DNA of 64,000 nucleotides from the NCBI GenBank assembly GCA_026119855.1, contig JAOWBW010001822.1, positions 122,922 through 186,921 on the forward strand, given 5' to 3'. The stretch is from Campanula takesimana (Eukaryota; Streptophyta; Magnoliopsida; Asterales; Campanulaceae). Below the pieces are notes generated by a model. That model saw only the letters and a list, made by a program, of their open reading frames with translations. It had not been told where the DNA came from and ran no database searches. The position numbers were made by a program, and so were the translations under genes. Each line of letters starts with the position of its first letter. The first letter of the stretch is position 1. This document shows positions 43,106 to 54,848 of this stretch, piece by piece.

Positions 43106-45283
43106 TAAAAGACATACTAAATTACTCTTTCTACTTTTGCATTGCAGGGACTGTCTTCACTAGAAAGGAAGAAGATTTTGCTCGATGTAGCTGAAGCACT
43201 TATAGCAAATGAAAGTTTTATCATGATTGAGAATGAAGCTGATGTTGCTGCAGCAAGGGAAGCGGGATACGACGAGTCTTTAGTAGCCCGGCTGGCGTTA
43301 AAACCTGGCAAGGTAATTGATTGCTTTGGTAATAAGTTTCATTTTCCTCCCCTCAAACTTTTCTTGAGATATTTGAAAAAAAAAAAAAGTTTTTTATGAT
43401 ATTATTTATTGTATCTTGCAGATTGCTGCTCTTGCAGATTCTGTACGGACACTTGCAGACATGGAAGAGCCAATTGGTCGTACTTTGAAGAAAACAGAGG
43501 TGTGTAGTTGTTTTACATAGGACTTAGCTGTAGTGAGAAACTGAGTATATCTGCTAATAACTCTTTTATCAGATCGCAGACGGACTCATATTAGAGAAGC
43601 AATCATGTCCGATGGGTGTTCTACTCATCATTTTCGAGTCTCGGCCTGATGCGTTGGTTCAGGTAGTTAACCATCATAATTTATTCTCATTTCTCAGTTT
43701 TACTTCTCCTTTATATGGATTCATTAAGGTTTGAATGGTCGGGTTTCATTAATTTGTACAAAAAATAGCCTAGTATTTGCAAGATAACGTTTTCTTTATC
43801 ATGAACTGAGCATTTATTCTTGAACTATAGATAGCTTCACTGGCAATTCGGAGTGGGAATGGCCTTCTTCTGAAAGGTGGGAAGGAAGCTAAGCTCTCAA
43901 ATGCAATCTTGTACAAGGTTCGAATTGTTATCTTGGAATCCCGTAATTAAATCTGATTCATTTGTCTGTTTTCTAGTGTTATTTTTAACCAACATTCTAT
44001 TTTGGTTGCAAATTATCCACTTTTATAGGTCGTTTGCTCTGCCATCCCGGAGACAGTTGGAGATGGGTTAATTGGCCTCTTGACATCGAGAGAGGAAATC
44101 CCTGATTTGCTCAAGGTGAGTAATGAAAAAGCTTAGTTAGCAGTACGGCTCCTTTTCGTCTATTAACTGTTTTCAGTACTGTATAATGTATGTATGTGTG
44201 TATGTTTGTATGCATGTATATACGCAAGCACGCATGTGTTTAAATTCATTTCTAACTGTTTCTAATTTTTTCGCAGCTTGATGACGTGATAGATCTTGTA
44301 ATCCCTCGAGGCAGCAATAAACTTTTTCTCAAATAAAAAACTCCACAAAAATTCCTGTTCTAGGTCATGCGGGTATGATAAATTTTGAGTAGCCAACTAT
44401 TCTTATTATGGATGCCCCAAACAGAAACACCAATAACTTAGATCTTCAAGTAAAGCTAAAGTTTTAATGCCAGATGGAATTTGCCATGTTTATGTTGATA
44501 AGTTGGCGGACATGGACATGGCGACTCGCATTGTTGTGGATGCCAAGACAGAGATACCCTTCAGCCTGTAACGCTATGGTAGTAATTACTTCCACAAATC
44601 TCTCTCTGTGATAATTACATTCGAGCCTTGATATTTTGTACCTTTTTGTGTACCACGCCTTGTATCATTATTGATCCAGCGATTTACATGTATGGATGAC
44701 CTCATCATGATGTCAGCCCTAATAATTGTGAGTCGTTGGATCTTTAGTGGTACAGGGTATACACAGTGGTTTTAATTACAAAATATTATCTCATTACATT
44801 CTTGTTTGTTTGTTGGAAGATTTAAACTTGTTTTATTTTGTTCGGCTCATACCATTCTTTATGTTGCCTTTCCCAGAAACACTTCTTGTTCATCAGGACT
44901 TGTCAACTAGTGGTGGCGTTCAAGAGCTTGTCAGAGTGCTTGAAAATGAAGGTGTCATTCTTTATGGTGGACAAGAGTGACTCCTTTGTTCAATTTACCA
45001 ACGGCGGATTCATTCAGTCATGAGTACAGCTCGAGGGCTTGTACGATTGAAATAGTTGATGACGTGGATGCTGCCATTAATCATATTAACAAATACGGGA
45101 GGCACGTTTATTACCATTTTTTTTAATTTCGTGAAAATAGTTCTAAAGAGCAAGTAACATATTACTCCTTTTTGCAGTTCTCATACTGACTGTATTGTAA
45201 CCGAAGATAATGAAGTTGCTGAACGATTCTTAAGTCAAGTTGACAGGTTAGAAAATGCATTCCACCTATTAGTATTAGGGATG

Positions 45284-46131
45284 GCAATTTGACCGAACCC
45301 GATCCGTACCGAAGGCAATCCGATCCGAAATTTTCGGGTTTGGTTTGCAATTTTCATAACCCGATCGGGTTCGGATCGGATTCGGTATCACTGCTGAACC
45401 GACCGAGGCCCGACCCGATCCGACCCGATCATCTCACACATACATTTTTTACTACTACCCCCTCATGTTTTTGAAATATACACTACTATCTAAGAACAAA
45501 TCTAGGGTTTAGGAGTTTAATTTCCTCCTCAACGCAGATAACTCTCTTTCTCGGCGCAGTTCTCCTCTTCTCTCTCTCTGTGCGCCGTCGTTGATCTTCT
45601 CCACCGTCGTTCGATCTTCTCTGTGCGCCGTCGTTCGATCTTCTCTACGCGCCGTCGCCCGTTCCAGTGACGCCGTTCACTTCCTTTTTCGGCTCTTCTT
45701 TTCCACGCAGTGCAACTTTTACCCAAATCCGTCAACCTAAATCTCAATTTCCGTCGAGTTCTACTTACATTTCTAACGAATTTCAGCTTACTAAGGTACT
45801 GTAACAAATCGAAGCCTTTGAATTCATGTGTTTTGGTTTTGTGTGATTGATTGACAAAAGGGTTTATTTTTGAAAAATAAATGGCCTCACTATGAAGCTT
45901 TTCTATTTGTGTTCTATTCTTACATGATGGGTTCAATTTCGTTGGTGCAATCATAGAGGGGGTCTTCTTCTTCATTCTTTTCTTGGAAAAACAGGGTGTT
46001 GTGCATAGTTATATTGGAAAAACAGTGAAAGGCTCGGATCGGATCGGGGCACGGTCAAGGGTCCTTAGTGTTCGGATCGGGTTCGGATCAGGTCTGATCC
46101 GACTCGAACCCGACCCGTTGCCATCTTTAAA
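45284..46131. mobile_element. Unclassified DNA element in P5CS intron, about 0.85 kb
   Basis: Inverted ends GATGGCAATTTGACC... and ...CCCGACCCGTTGCCATC, both followed inward by repeated CCCGATCCGAACCCGA-type words. The interior has GC-rich repeats (CGCCGTCGTTCGATCTTCTC, 45585-45660). No clear target duplication and no transposase. It resembles plant hAT-like or foldback elements with GATGGCAA ends, which I infer only. Confidence 0.5.
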
Positions 46132-46365
46132 CTAAATTAGTACTATATTATAGTTTTGCCCCCTTTAAACTAAATTTAGATATTACATTATAGTTTTATA
46201 AAATAAAAATAATCTTGCCCCTTTTCAAAAAAATACTGGTTCCGCCACTATCAACAACAACCATCTTCGTGCCTTTGCATTTAAGTCCTAAAGTGGATGA
46301 AGTTTGTTACATTCTATCAACAAATTTACATGCATGTATATTGATTTTCGCGGAGTTACTAACCA
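46132..46365. other. Intron remnant with hAT-type end
   Basis: Contains a duplicated TAGTTTTGCCCCCTTTAAACTAAAT word and GGTTCCGCCACT near 46230, like the right end of CAGTGGCGG-type hAT MITEs, without a left partner. Confidence 0.4.
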
Positions 46366-47299
46366 TATATTGTTGGGAATTTAGTGTTACCCCGTTGCAA
46401 TTTAGATCAAGAACACAATAAATCCACAAGCACAATTATGAGAGAATCACACACACAAGAACACAAGAATTGTTTACCCGGTTCGTTCAACACATGAACT
46501 ACGTCCGGAGGCAATTGCCAAGCCAATATTTTATTAAACACCTTTTAATATGTTGCTTCAATGTGTTCTAGGTCGTATCTATGCTTATATAGCTGTAACA
46601 CCCCAACTTTTCACTACTAATAAATAATAACTTATTTGAATAAATCCCAAATTCAGAATGCCCCAACGGCTACAATTAACACATTCAAACTTTAACTAAC
46701 ATTCAAACCCAAACGGCTAGTACAAAACACTAGCTCAAAAGGTAACTAACGGAAATAAGGTCTAAAACTTAACATAACGGAAATCATAGTTGCTAACTAA
46801 CTTTATTCAAAATATAACTTCTATACCGCCAACCTTGCGACCCTCGGTCATCTTATTTATAACCTGGAGAGAAATAAGAATGAAAGGAATGAGCGAAAAA
46901 TGCCCAGTAAGTTCATACGGGATCTCCTCGGGTACTAAAAGGAGATGACCGAAACGAACGGTAACAATGAATTAATAATGAAGGGATATAACTCAAGATC
47001 AAACAAGTAATCAGTTTGAAAAGAAACATTTAACAATACTCAACACAACTCATCACTTTGAAAACATGTGGCTACGAAGTCAGTTTCCAAAACATACTTT
47101 TCACAAAACACTTTACTTCACTTTACTTTACTTCACTTCACTTTACTTTACTTTACTTTACTTTACTTCACTTTACTTAATTTGGGATTAAGCACACGCT
47201 GTACCCAGGGCTCGGGTTTCTACTGACCGCACCCAAAATCGCTGTATCATGATAACCTACGCTACTTCATCAAGTAACGCAAAGGGGTCCACATGTTCA

Positions 47300-47440
47300 T
47301 CTTAGAACTATGGATAACTATAAGGGGTCCACTTATCCGTTTCGGGATTATGGATAACTGTATGGGGTCCACTTATCCGCTTCGGGATTATGGATAACTG
47401 TATGGGGTCCACTTATCCATTTCAGGATTATGGATAACTG
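47300..47440. repeat. 40-bp tandem repeat in 3' LTR, three copies
   Basis: Unit TATGGGGTCCACTTATCCGC plus TTCGGGATTATGGATAACTG. Three full copies here; the partner LTR has four. Confidence 0.85.
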
Positions 47441-48011
47441 TAAGTCACTTTACTTATTACAAAACTTTACTTTAAAGAGCTTTACAAATCAAAGCATAAC
47501 TTTACAAACTTTACTTGATCACTTTTTAAAAGGAGGTGTACATTTCACTTTAGACACCAAATCACAATGTAAATCACACACATGATAGCCCAATTGAACA
47601 ACAATAAAATCAATAGGGCGGATAACAAAAAACGGTAACATTCGCAGAACGGAATAGTTTTTTAAAATACTATCTAGCCACATAGATAGTTTACTTTAAC
47701 AAAACAGAGATTGGGAATCCTAAACAAAGGATTGAAATCAAACACTACTAAGAGCGTAATCCCTTACCTTTGCTTTGCGATCACTAGCTTGATTACTCCG
47801 CTTGCACAAATTTACAATCATGCAAAAGCTTAACTTAGAAACAAGTAAACACTATTTTAATTCCGTCCCAAATTACTTCTTTTTACTTGGTTAACCCTAT
47901 GAATTAGTCATCTTTAACCTCTTTCATAGTTAACCTATATCCTTATGAATTACTAAAACACCCTTAGGGTTTTATTAATCAATTCCCAACTCTCAATTTC
48001 ACTTTATGAAT

Positions 48012-48290
48012 TACACACACTGATTACACACTTTCTGCACACACATACTGAGTACACCTACATACAGACACACCCACCCACTCTGATACACCCACACACA
48101 CTGATACACCCACCACTCTGATACACCCACACCTACTGAATACACCCCCCCACACACAGATACACCCACACACACTCACTGCACACACAGAATACACACA
48201 CACAATAACATGCACACGCACACTAACGCACACACACAGCGCACGCACACACACACACACCAATACACGCACACACACACACATACTTTT
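48012..48290. repeat. CA-rich minisatellite in 3' LTR
   Basis: Units such as TGATACACCCACACAC with period 12-20 bp, then a (CA)n/(CACG) tract. The counterpart is at 52150-52440. Confidence 0.85.
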
Positions 48291-48826
48291 ACTCCATCCG
48301 TTAACTCTCTTTCCTCCTCCCAAATCAATCCTAAAACATGATTCTACGAATTGAATTGCCCGAACCCTAGATTTTCGTTTCTAGGTTTAGGATTAATTTG
48401 TACCGATTGAGATTGAAAACAAGACGAGGAAGACGAGGAATGATTTTACCTTGGTTTGGATCGAAGAACTCGCTCTGTTCTCCTTCTCGCTCTCTCTGCC
48501 GCACTCTTCCTCTCTGTCTCTGCCGTCCCTTTCCCTTTTCCCGTTCTTTCTTTACTTTGCGGTATAACACAATAATACTAGGGTTTAATAAGAGAGTATT
48601 TATATTAATAGGGCTTCCCAAATCCCTAATTTAAAATGGACTCCTAATCCTCTTAGTTACTGAATTGGGCTTTCTACTTATTGACCCAATAACTAAACTA
48701 ATCTTTTTTTAAAAGTTCGGCCAAATAATAATTAAGGGTATTGAAATAAATAAATATAAAGAGGAAATTCGGGTCATTACAATCTTACCCCCTTAAAAGA
48801 GTTTGGTCCTCCAAACTAAACGTACC

Positions 48827-50957
48827 TTAATCTTCAAACAGAGCGGGATACATATCACGCATTTCACTTTCGAGCTCCCACGTGGCTTCTCTTTCCGTGT
48901 GATTGCTCCACTGCACTTTTACGTACGGAATCACTCGCTTCCGCAAAACTTGATCTTTACGGTCTACAATCTTTACTGGCTTCTCATCATAACTCAAGTC
49001 TTCACGAAAACGTAACTGTTTGCACTCTATGACGTGGCTCGGGTCAGCTATGCACTTCCTCAACATCGACACGTGAAACACGTTGTGCACACCAGCCAGC
49101 ACATGAGGTAGAGCCAACTTATAGGCTACCGCTTCTATTCGTTATAGAATCTCAAATGGTCCCACATATCTAGGACTTAACTTTCCACGAATTCCAAATC
49201 GGATAACCCCTTTCTGACTGTCCGTCTGTCTGAGGATGGAACGCTGTACTCATAGTTAATTCCATCCCCAACGCTTTCTGCAAACTCTTCCAGAAATTTG
49301 ATGTGAATCTCGCATCTCGGTCTGACACTATAGAGACCGGTATCCCATGTAACCTCACGATTTCATCCACGTACAACTTAGCTAACTTGTCCAACGAATC
49401 AGTCACCTTGATTGTTAGAAAGTGAGCCGATTTAGTGAGCCTATCCACTATAACCCAAATTGCATTATGACCCTTCAATGTCCTAGGAAGTCCAATCACC
49501 AAATCCATAGTGATGTGCTCCCACTTCCACTCCGGAATAGGTAGCAATTGTAGTAATTCCGCGGGTTTCTGGTGTTCACTTTTCACTTGCTGACATACTA
49601 AACACTTGGACACGAATTCTGCTACCTCACTTTTCATATTGTTCCACCAGAATGATTCCTTTAAATCTCTGTACATCTTAGTACTCCCAGGATGAATCGA
49701 AAACCTTGAACAGTAAGCTTCCTCAAGAATTTCCCTTTTTATACTTTCATCATTAGGCACCCAAATTCTCGATTGATACCTCATAATACCGCTATCACTC
49801 ACACGAAAATCTACCATGCCCTTTTTACTTATAGTCTTGTGGATTACTGCTAATTCCTCATCCACATTCTGAGCTTCCTTGATTCTCACTAACAATGTTG
49901 GTTGGACACTCATCTGAGCCAAATAACCTTTAACTCTAACTTCCAGTTTCACCATTTCACTATTTCCCATTTACTTACCCCTTTATAAAACATAGCCGCT
50001 AACGATCCATGGTTCTTTCTACTTAACGCATCTGCCACTTTATTGGCTTTTCCAGGATGATACAAAATCTTGCAATCATAATCCTTAAATAATTCAAGCC
50101 ATCTTCTCTGCCTCATATTCAACTCTTTCTGAGTGAAAATATACTTAAGACTCTTATGGTCGGTATAAATCTCGCATGGCACTCCATACTTAATGTCTCC
50201 AAATCTTCAATGCAAACACCACGCCACTAACTCCAAATCATGGGTAGGATAGTTTTTCTCATGGTTCTTGAGTTGCCTAGACGCATAAGCTATCACCTTG
50301 TCATTCTGCATCAACACACAACCCAAACCTTTCAATGAAGCATCACAATAAATTACAAAACCATCCTTGTTTGTTGGTACAGTAAGAATAGGCGCAGACA
50401 CCAATCGCCTTTTCAATTCTTGAAAGTTCTTCTCGCATTCGTCCGACCATACAAACTTTGTCCCTTTCGTGTTAACTTAGTCAATGGTAGTGATAACTTC
50501 GAAAATCCTTCCACGAACCTTCGGTAATAACCCGCTAAACGCAAGAAACTCCTTATTTCGCTAGCAGAAGCTGGTCTCTCCTAATTTACTATGGCCTCGA
50601 TTTTCGCAGGGTCAACTGCTATCCCATTCTTAGACACCACATGCCCCAAGAACGCCACTTCCTCAAGCCAGAACTCACATTTCTTAAACTTGACATACAA
50701 CTTTTGTTCTCTCAGAATCTGCAATACTAATTTCAAATGTTCTTCATGCTCCTCTTTTGACTTAGAGTACACCAAGATGTCGTCGATGAATACTATTACA
50801 CACTTGTCTAAGTACTCTTGAAATACTCTATTCATAAGCTCCATAAATACAGCAGGTGCATTTGTCAATCTAAACGGCATTACCAGGAACTCATAGTGCC
50901 CATACCTCGTCCTAAAAGCCGTCTTTGCCACATCTTCCTTTTTCACTCTCAACTGAT
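48827..50957 (-). pseudogene. Chromovirus pol: RT, RNase H, integrase, chromodomain
   Basis: Minus strand from 50952: QLRVKKEDVAKTAFRTRYGHYEF, MPFRLTNAPAVFMELMNRVF, VFIDDILVYSKS (catalytic DD). RNase H: VIYCDASLKGLGCVLMQ, EIYTDHKSLKYIF, KANKVADALSRK. Integrase 49970-49170: zinc region with CLVCQQVKSEHQKPAE, WEHITMDLVIGLPRT, IVSDRDARFTS and FHPQTDGQSE. A chromodomain near 48960-48830: VKIVDRKDQVLRKRVIPYVKVQW then EREATWELE. The first RT third is deleted and at least four frame changes separate the blocks. The chromodomain would direct insertion to marked chromatin. Confidence 0.88.
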
Positions 50958-52938
50958 TTATAACCTGGAGAGATATAAGAATGAAAGGAATGAGCTAACA
51001 ATGCCCAGTAAGTTCATACGGGATCTCCTCGGGTACTAAGAGGAGATGACCGAAACGAACGGTAACAATGAATTAACAATGAAGGGATATAACTCAAGGA
51101 TCAAACAAGTACTCAGTTTGAAAAGAAACATTTAACAATACTCAACACAACTCATCACTTTGAAAACATGTGGTTACGGAAGTCAGTTTCCAAAACATAC
51201 TTTTCACAAAACACTTTACTTCACTTCACTTTACTTTACTTTACTTCACTTTACTTTACTTTACTTTACTTTACTTTACTTCACTTTACTTAATTTAGGG
51301 ATTAAGCACACGCTGTACCCAGGGCTCGGGTTTCTACTGACCGCACCCAAAATCGGTGTATCATGATAACCTACGCTACTTCATCAAGTAACGCAAAGGG
51401 GTCCACATGTTCATCTTAGAACTATGGATAACTATAAGGGGTCCACTTATCCGTTTCGGGATTATGGATAACTGTATGGGGTCCACTTATCCGCTTCGGG
51501 ATTATGGATAACTGTATGGGGTCCACTTATCCGGTTCGGGATTATGGATAACTGTATGGGGTCCACTTATCCGTTTCAGGATTATGGATAACTGTAAGTC
51601 ACTTTACTTATTACAAAACTTTACTTTAAAGAGTTTTACAAATCAAAGCTTAACTTTACAAAACTTTACTTGATCACTTTTTAAAAGGAGGTGTACATTT
51701 CACTTTAGACACCAAAATCACAATGCAAATCATACACATGATAGCCCAATTGAACAACAATAAAATCAATAGGGCAGATAACAAAGAACGGTAACATTCG
51801 CAGAACGGAATAGTTTTTAAAATACTATCTAGCCACATAGATAGTTTACTTTAACAAAACAGAGATTGAGAATCCTAAACAAATGATTGAAATCAAACAC
51901 TACTAAGAGCGTAATCCCTTACCTTTGCTTTGCGATCACTAGCTTGATTACTCCGCTTGCACAAATCTACAATTATGCAAAAGCCTAACTTAGACACAAG
52001 TAAACACTATTTTACTTCCGTCCCAAATTACTTCTTTTTACTTGGTTAACCCTATGAATTAGTCATCTTTAACCTATATCCTTATGAATTACTAAAACAC
52101 CCTTAGGGTTTTATTAATCAATTCCCAACTCTCAATTTCACTTTATGAATTACACACACTGATTACACACTTTCTGCACACACATATTGAGTACACCTAC
52201 ATACAGACACACCCACCCACTCTGATACACCCACACTCTGATACACCCACACACTGATACACCCACCACTCTGATACACCCACACCTACTGAATACACCC
52301 CCACACACAGATACACCCACACACACTCACTGCACACACAGAATACACACACACAATAACACGCACACACACACACACTAACGCACACACACAGCGCACG
52401 CACACACACACACCAATACACGCGCACACACACACATACTTTTACTCCATCCGTTAACTCTCTTTCCTCCTCCCAAATCAATCCTAAAACATGATTCTAC
52501 GAATTGAATTGCCCGAACCCTAGATTTTCGTTTCTAGGTTTAGGATTAGTTTGTACCGATTGAGATTGAAAACAAGACGAGGAAGACGAGGGAATGATTT
52601 TACCTTGGTTTGGATCGAAGAACTCACTCTGTTCTCCTTCTCTCTGTCTCTGCCGCACTCTTCCTCTCTGTCTCTGCCGTCCCTTTCCCTTTTCCCGTTC
52701 TTTCTTTACTTTGCGGTATAACACAATAATACTAGGGTTTAATAAGAGAGTATTTATATTAATAGGGCTTCCCAAATCCCTAATTTAAAATGGACTCCTA
52801 ATCCTCTTAGTTACTGAATTGGGCTTTCTACTTATTGACCCAAATAACTAAACTAATCTTTTTATTAAAAGTTCGGCCCAAATAATAATTAAGGGTATTG
52901 AAATAAATAAATATAAAGAGGAAATTCGGGTCATTACA
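50958..52938 (-). repeat. Chromovirus 5' LTR, truncated at inner end
   Basis: Near-identical to 46857-48781 of the other LTR; starts at TTATAACCTGGAGAG and lacks the first about 265 bp of the plus-strand LTR sequence. The 40-bp repeat has four copies at 51415-51598. Confidence 0.88.
52150..52440. repeat. CA-rich minisatellite in 5' LTR
   Basis: Same repeat as 48012-48290 with small copy-number differences. Confidence 0.85.
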
Positions 52939-53754
52939 CTAGCAGTACAAGGAAGCCCTAGGTCGAATTAGGAAGAGACCGTGTCAAAACGGGAAACAAA
53001 TCAGTCCAGCGGCAGACCGAGCGCCCGCCTGGGTCCATGGGAGCGCCCGCTTGAATTTATTTCCCCAGCGGACCAACTTTCTGCCTACTTGAGCGCACGC
53101 TCGCCTCCTACCGAGCGCCCGCCTGCTCCTCCGCCCAGAAATCCTCCTCCGTTTTGAACCCTTTTTGATCTCCACCAACTCCCCCGACTTAGACTCCTTT
53201 TCTTCCTCGTAGTTTAGGACTCCAATCCTAACATATATTACACCATTGTCTATGTTATCCTGGCAGTGCTGCAGTTTTTCACAATGCAAGCACAAGATTT
53301 TGTGATGGAGCACGATTTGGGCTCGGGGCAGAGGTATGGGGCCATTAAAATATTTCTTTTGCAAGATATTAATTAGTATAATCAATGTATGTTCCCACTC
53401 TCAATTAGTCGGGTTTATGCTGGTTAATGACAGGTCGGAATAAGTACAAGCAAGATTCATGCACGAGGTCCAGTAGAAGTTGAAGGACTCCTGACAACAC
53501 GATGGTATGTGCAATATTTGTGAAAGTACTTCCATGCTACTTCATCTGTGTTACACTTATTATGGTCAACATCTTAAAAGAGCTCCTTTTTATTGTCACA
53601 CAAGCATAAAAGTCAAATGATATGAATGCAAAACCGTACACCTTAAATCACAATGTATTTGAAACTTTCTTTATTGTCACACTAGCATAATTAATCATGT
53701 GAAACACTCACCACTAAAGTTCAGCATTTATACAAATGAGAAAAAATGTTTTTT

Positions 53755-53760
53755 TAAAAA
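53755..53760 (-). terminator. Pol III terminator of tRNA-Leu
   Basis: On the minus strand a run of six T lies 11 bases after the tRNA 3' end. Confidence 0.75.
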
Positions 53761-53768
53761 ATGACTTT

Positions 53769-53771
<3 letters not shown>

Positions 53772-53851
<80 letters not shown>
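53772..53851 (-). tRNA. tRNA-Leu (anticodon UAG)
   Basis: 80 nt on the minus strand. The acceptor stem GACAGTT pairs with AGCTGTC (one G-T pair), discriminator A. A box TGGCCGAGTGG and B box GGTTCAAATCC are intact. Anticodon stem CCAGA/TCTGG encloses loop TTTAGGC, giving anticodon TAG. The T arm is GTGGG/CCCAC, and a class II variable arm (TCCGAAAGGGC) is present. No intron, no CCA encoded. It sits antisense in an intron of the P5CS copy. Nuclear-type sequence, unlike chloroplast trnL. Confidence 0.96.
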
Positions 53852-54056
53852 ATGTGGTATTAAACTTGATAATTTTAGTGTTATTCTTATAATCAACCAG
53901 CTATTTTGCTGTATTTGTTTGGTGTTTTGTTATACTCCATAGTGGTTTAAAAATTTTGAGCTCAAGCAACATTATCAATTAAATAAAATACATAATAATA
54001 ACATGGAAAAAAGTGAAATATTCCTACACAGAGATGGGCTCTTATTCATAATAGTA

Positions 54057-54328
54057 CTCCCAGTCCCAGGGTATATGTCCACCTTTCATTTTTAGTCTGT
54101 CCCAGAGTATATGTCCACTTCCTAAAATGGCAAAGAATCTTTACTATTCCTCCCACTCATTCTCTCTCCTACTTACTTTTATACTCACAACACCAACCAA
54201 CTTACTATTCCCTCCCACTCATTATCTCTCCTACTTTACTATTATACTCACAACACTTACATCACTTCTTCCATTTCATAATCTCCGTGCAAATGGGAGG
54301 GTGGACATATACTCTGAGACGGAGGGAG
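54057..54328. mobile_element. Stowaway MITE, 272 bp
   Basis: CTCCCAGTCCCAGGGTATAT after TA (54055-54056), GAGACGGAGGGAG before TA (54329-54330). Long internal direct repeats of CTCCCACTCATTxTCTCTCCTACTT. Confidence 0.8.
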
Positions 54329-54501
54329 TATTTGCTATGCTCCAAAACTATTGGCATGAAGCTACAAAAAAGTATCTGGTGGCATCATAGTCAAACATTT
54401 ATGCCAATCTTGAGCCATAGTCTGACTAGGGGTCAGATTGTTGGGCAGACATAGGACGATATTTCCCCCGTAAATTTAATTCAAGTTTCCCTTGCATTAT
54501 A

Positions 54502-54677
54502 CTCTCGGAATAAATGTCGCGCTTTCAGTTTTGGTCGTACCTAAACAAATGTCGCGTTTCCATATAAGGAAAGTGACTAGTGAAATTTTAACATTGGACT
54601 AGTTATGTACAAACTAGTAAAGCACCCTAAAAAACGTTGACAAGTCAACTGCGACATTTATTCGAGGACGGATGGAG
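54502..54677. mobile_element. Stowaway MITE, 176 bp
   Basis: CTCTCGGAATAAATGTCGCG after TA (54500-54501); GCGACATTTATTCGAGGACGGATGGAG-like end before TA (54678-54679). Related in sequence to the MITE at 39730. Confidence 0.8.
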
Positions 54678-54848
54678 TAGTTTAGAATGTTTGTTCAACC
54701 CTATTGCTCTTCTGCATGTGTTCCAAGTACGTGCTTATTACACACACCATCTTCCTTTTTGCTTTGAATGCAGGATTCTCAGGGGCAATGGGCAAGTCGT
54801 GGATGGAGATAAAGGATCGTGTACACCCACAAGAACCTTGATATGTAG

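Larger units (their letters stand above)
41182..45246 (+). pseudogene. P5CS: delta-1-pyrroline-5-carboxylate synthase (P5CS), exons for glutamate kinase and most of reductase
   Basis: P5CS makes glutamate semialdehyde from glutamate, the committed step of proline synthesis. Visible exons: 41182-41256, 41369-41472, 41627-41729, 42164-42325, 42424-42701, 42863-43013 (glutamate kinase: VGTAVVTR, VTSGAVGAGRQR, VGQNGLM, LLVTDNDF, IFNENDAIS, LSDVDGLYSG, FGDKSRMGRGGM), then 43148-43312, 43422-43499, 43573-43662, 43831-43917, 44029-44115, 44277-44372, 44474-44578, 44877-45101, 45178-45246 (gamma-glutamyl phosphate reductase: [28 protein letters not shown]). Introns are GT-AG, except GC at 45102 and a damaged donor at 44579. 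Lesions: one base lost near 44323 (stop at 44334), one gained near 44560 just before the conserved Cys of CNAM, one lost near 44973. Exon 1 was not found. The exons continue at 53267. Confidence 0.92.
46594..48781 (-). repeat. Chromovirus 3' LTR, 2188 bp
   Basis: Full LTR; the polypurine tract (minus AAGGGGGTAAGAT) lies just inside at 48782. It contains a CTTTA(C) simple repeat at about 47100-47180, a 40-bp tandem repeat (three copies) and a CA-rich minisatellite. Confidence 0.88.
46594..52938 (-). mobile_element. Chromodomain gypsy element (chromovirus) with large deletion
   Basis: LTRs start TGTAACACCCC and end GGGTCATTACA. The minus-strand interior has RT, RNase H, integrase and a C-terminal chromodomain, the chromovirus order, and the LTR start fits the Tekay/Del group. 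The flanking bases ATAGC and CTAGC match in 4 of 5. A deletion joins RT at 50957 to the middle of the 5' LTR at 50958, removing gag, protease, the first part of RT, the primer site and about 265 bp of LTR. Confidence 0.9.
46371..53233 (-). repeat. Copia solo LTR split by a gypsy element
   Basis: The left part 46371-46593 begins TGTTGGGAATTTAG and the right part 52944-53233 ends CAATCCTAACA, with a perfect 5-bp duplication TATAT at 46366-46370 and 53234-53238. Together about 513 bp, the same size as the Copia-3 LTR and similar in several words. TATATAA on the minus strand at about 46586-46592, with GCGGGCGCTC-type words (53019, 53041, 53091, 53113) just upstream in that sense. The gypsy element 46594-52938 is inserted next to the TATA. 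Confidence 0.85.
53267..54848 (+). pseudogene. P5CS: P5CS last three exons
   Basis: Continues the gene after an 8020-bp intron (45247-53266). Exons 53267-53333 (AAVFHNASTRFCDGARFGLGAE), 53434-53504 (VGISTSKIHARGPVEVEGLL) and 54774-54848 (ILRGNGQVVDGDKG then the C-terminus). Phases match across the large intron (AG to TGCTGCA), so it is the same gene. One base is missing near 54816, so the native last codons and TAG at 54846-54848 are out of frame. The intron between the last two exons holds a tRNA gene and two MITEs. Confidence 0.9.

Noticed and set aside
45529..45975. 148-codon Arg/Glu-rich minus-strand ORF in the P5CS intron
   Set aside because: Lies in GC-rich short repeats of a DNA element; no domain and biased composition.
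47100..47450. CRISPR-like regular repeats in the chromovirus LTR and in the 56.2-kb minisatellite
   Set aside because: Direct tandem repeats without unique spacers in a eukaryotic retroelement.
48024..48323. Long open frame over the CA-rich LTR minisatellite (also 52197-52481)
   Set aside because: Low-complexity Val/Cys translation of a CA repeat lying in an LTR; no start context or domain.
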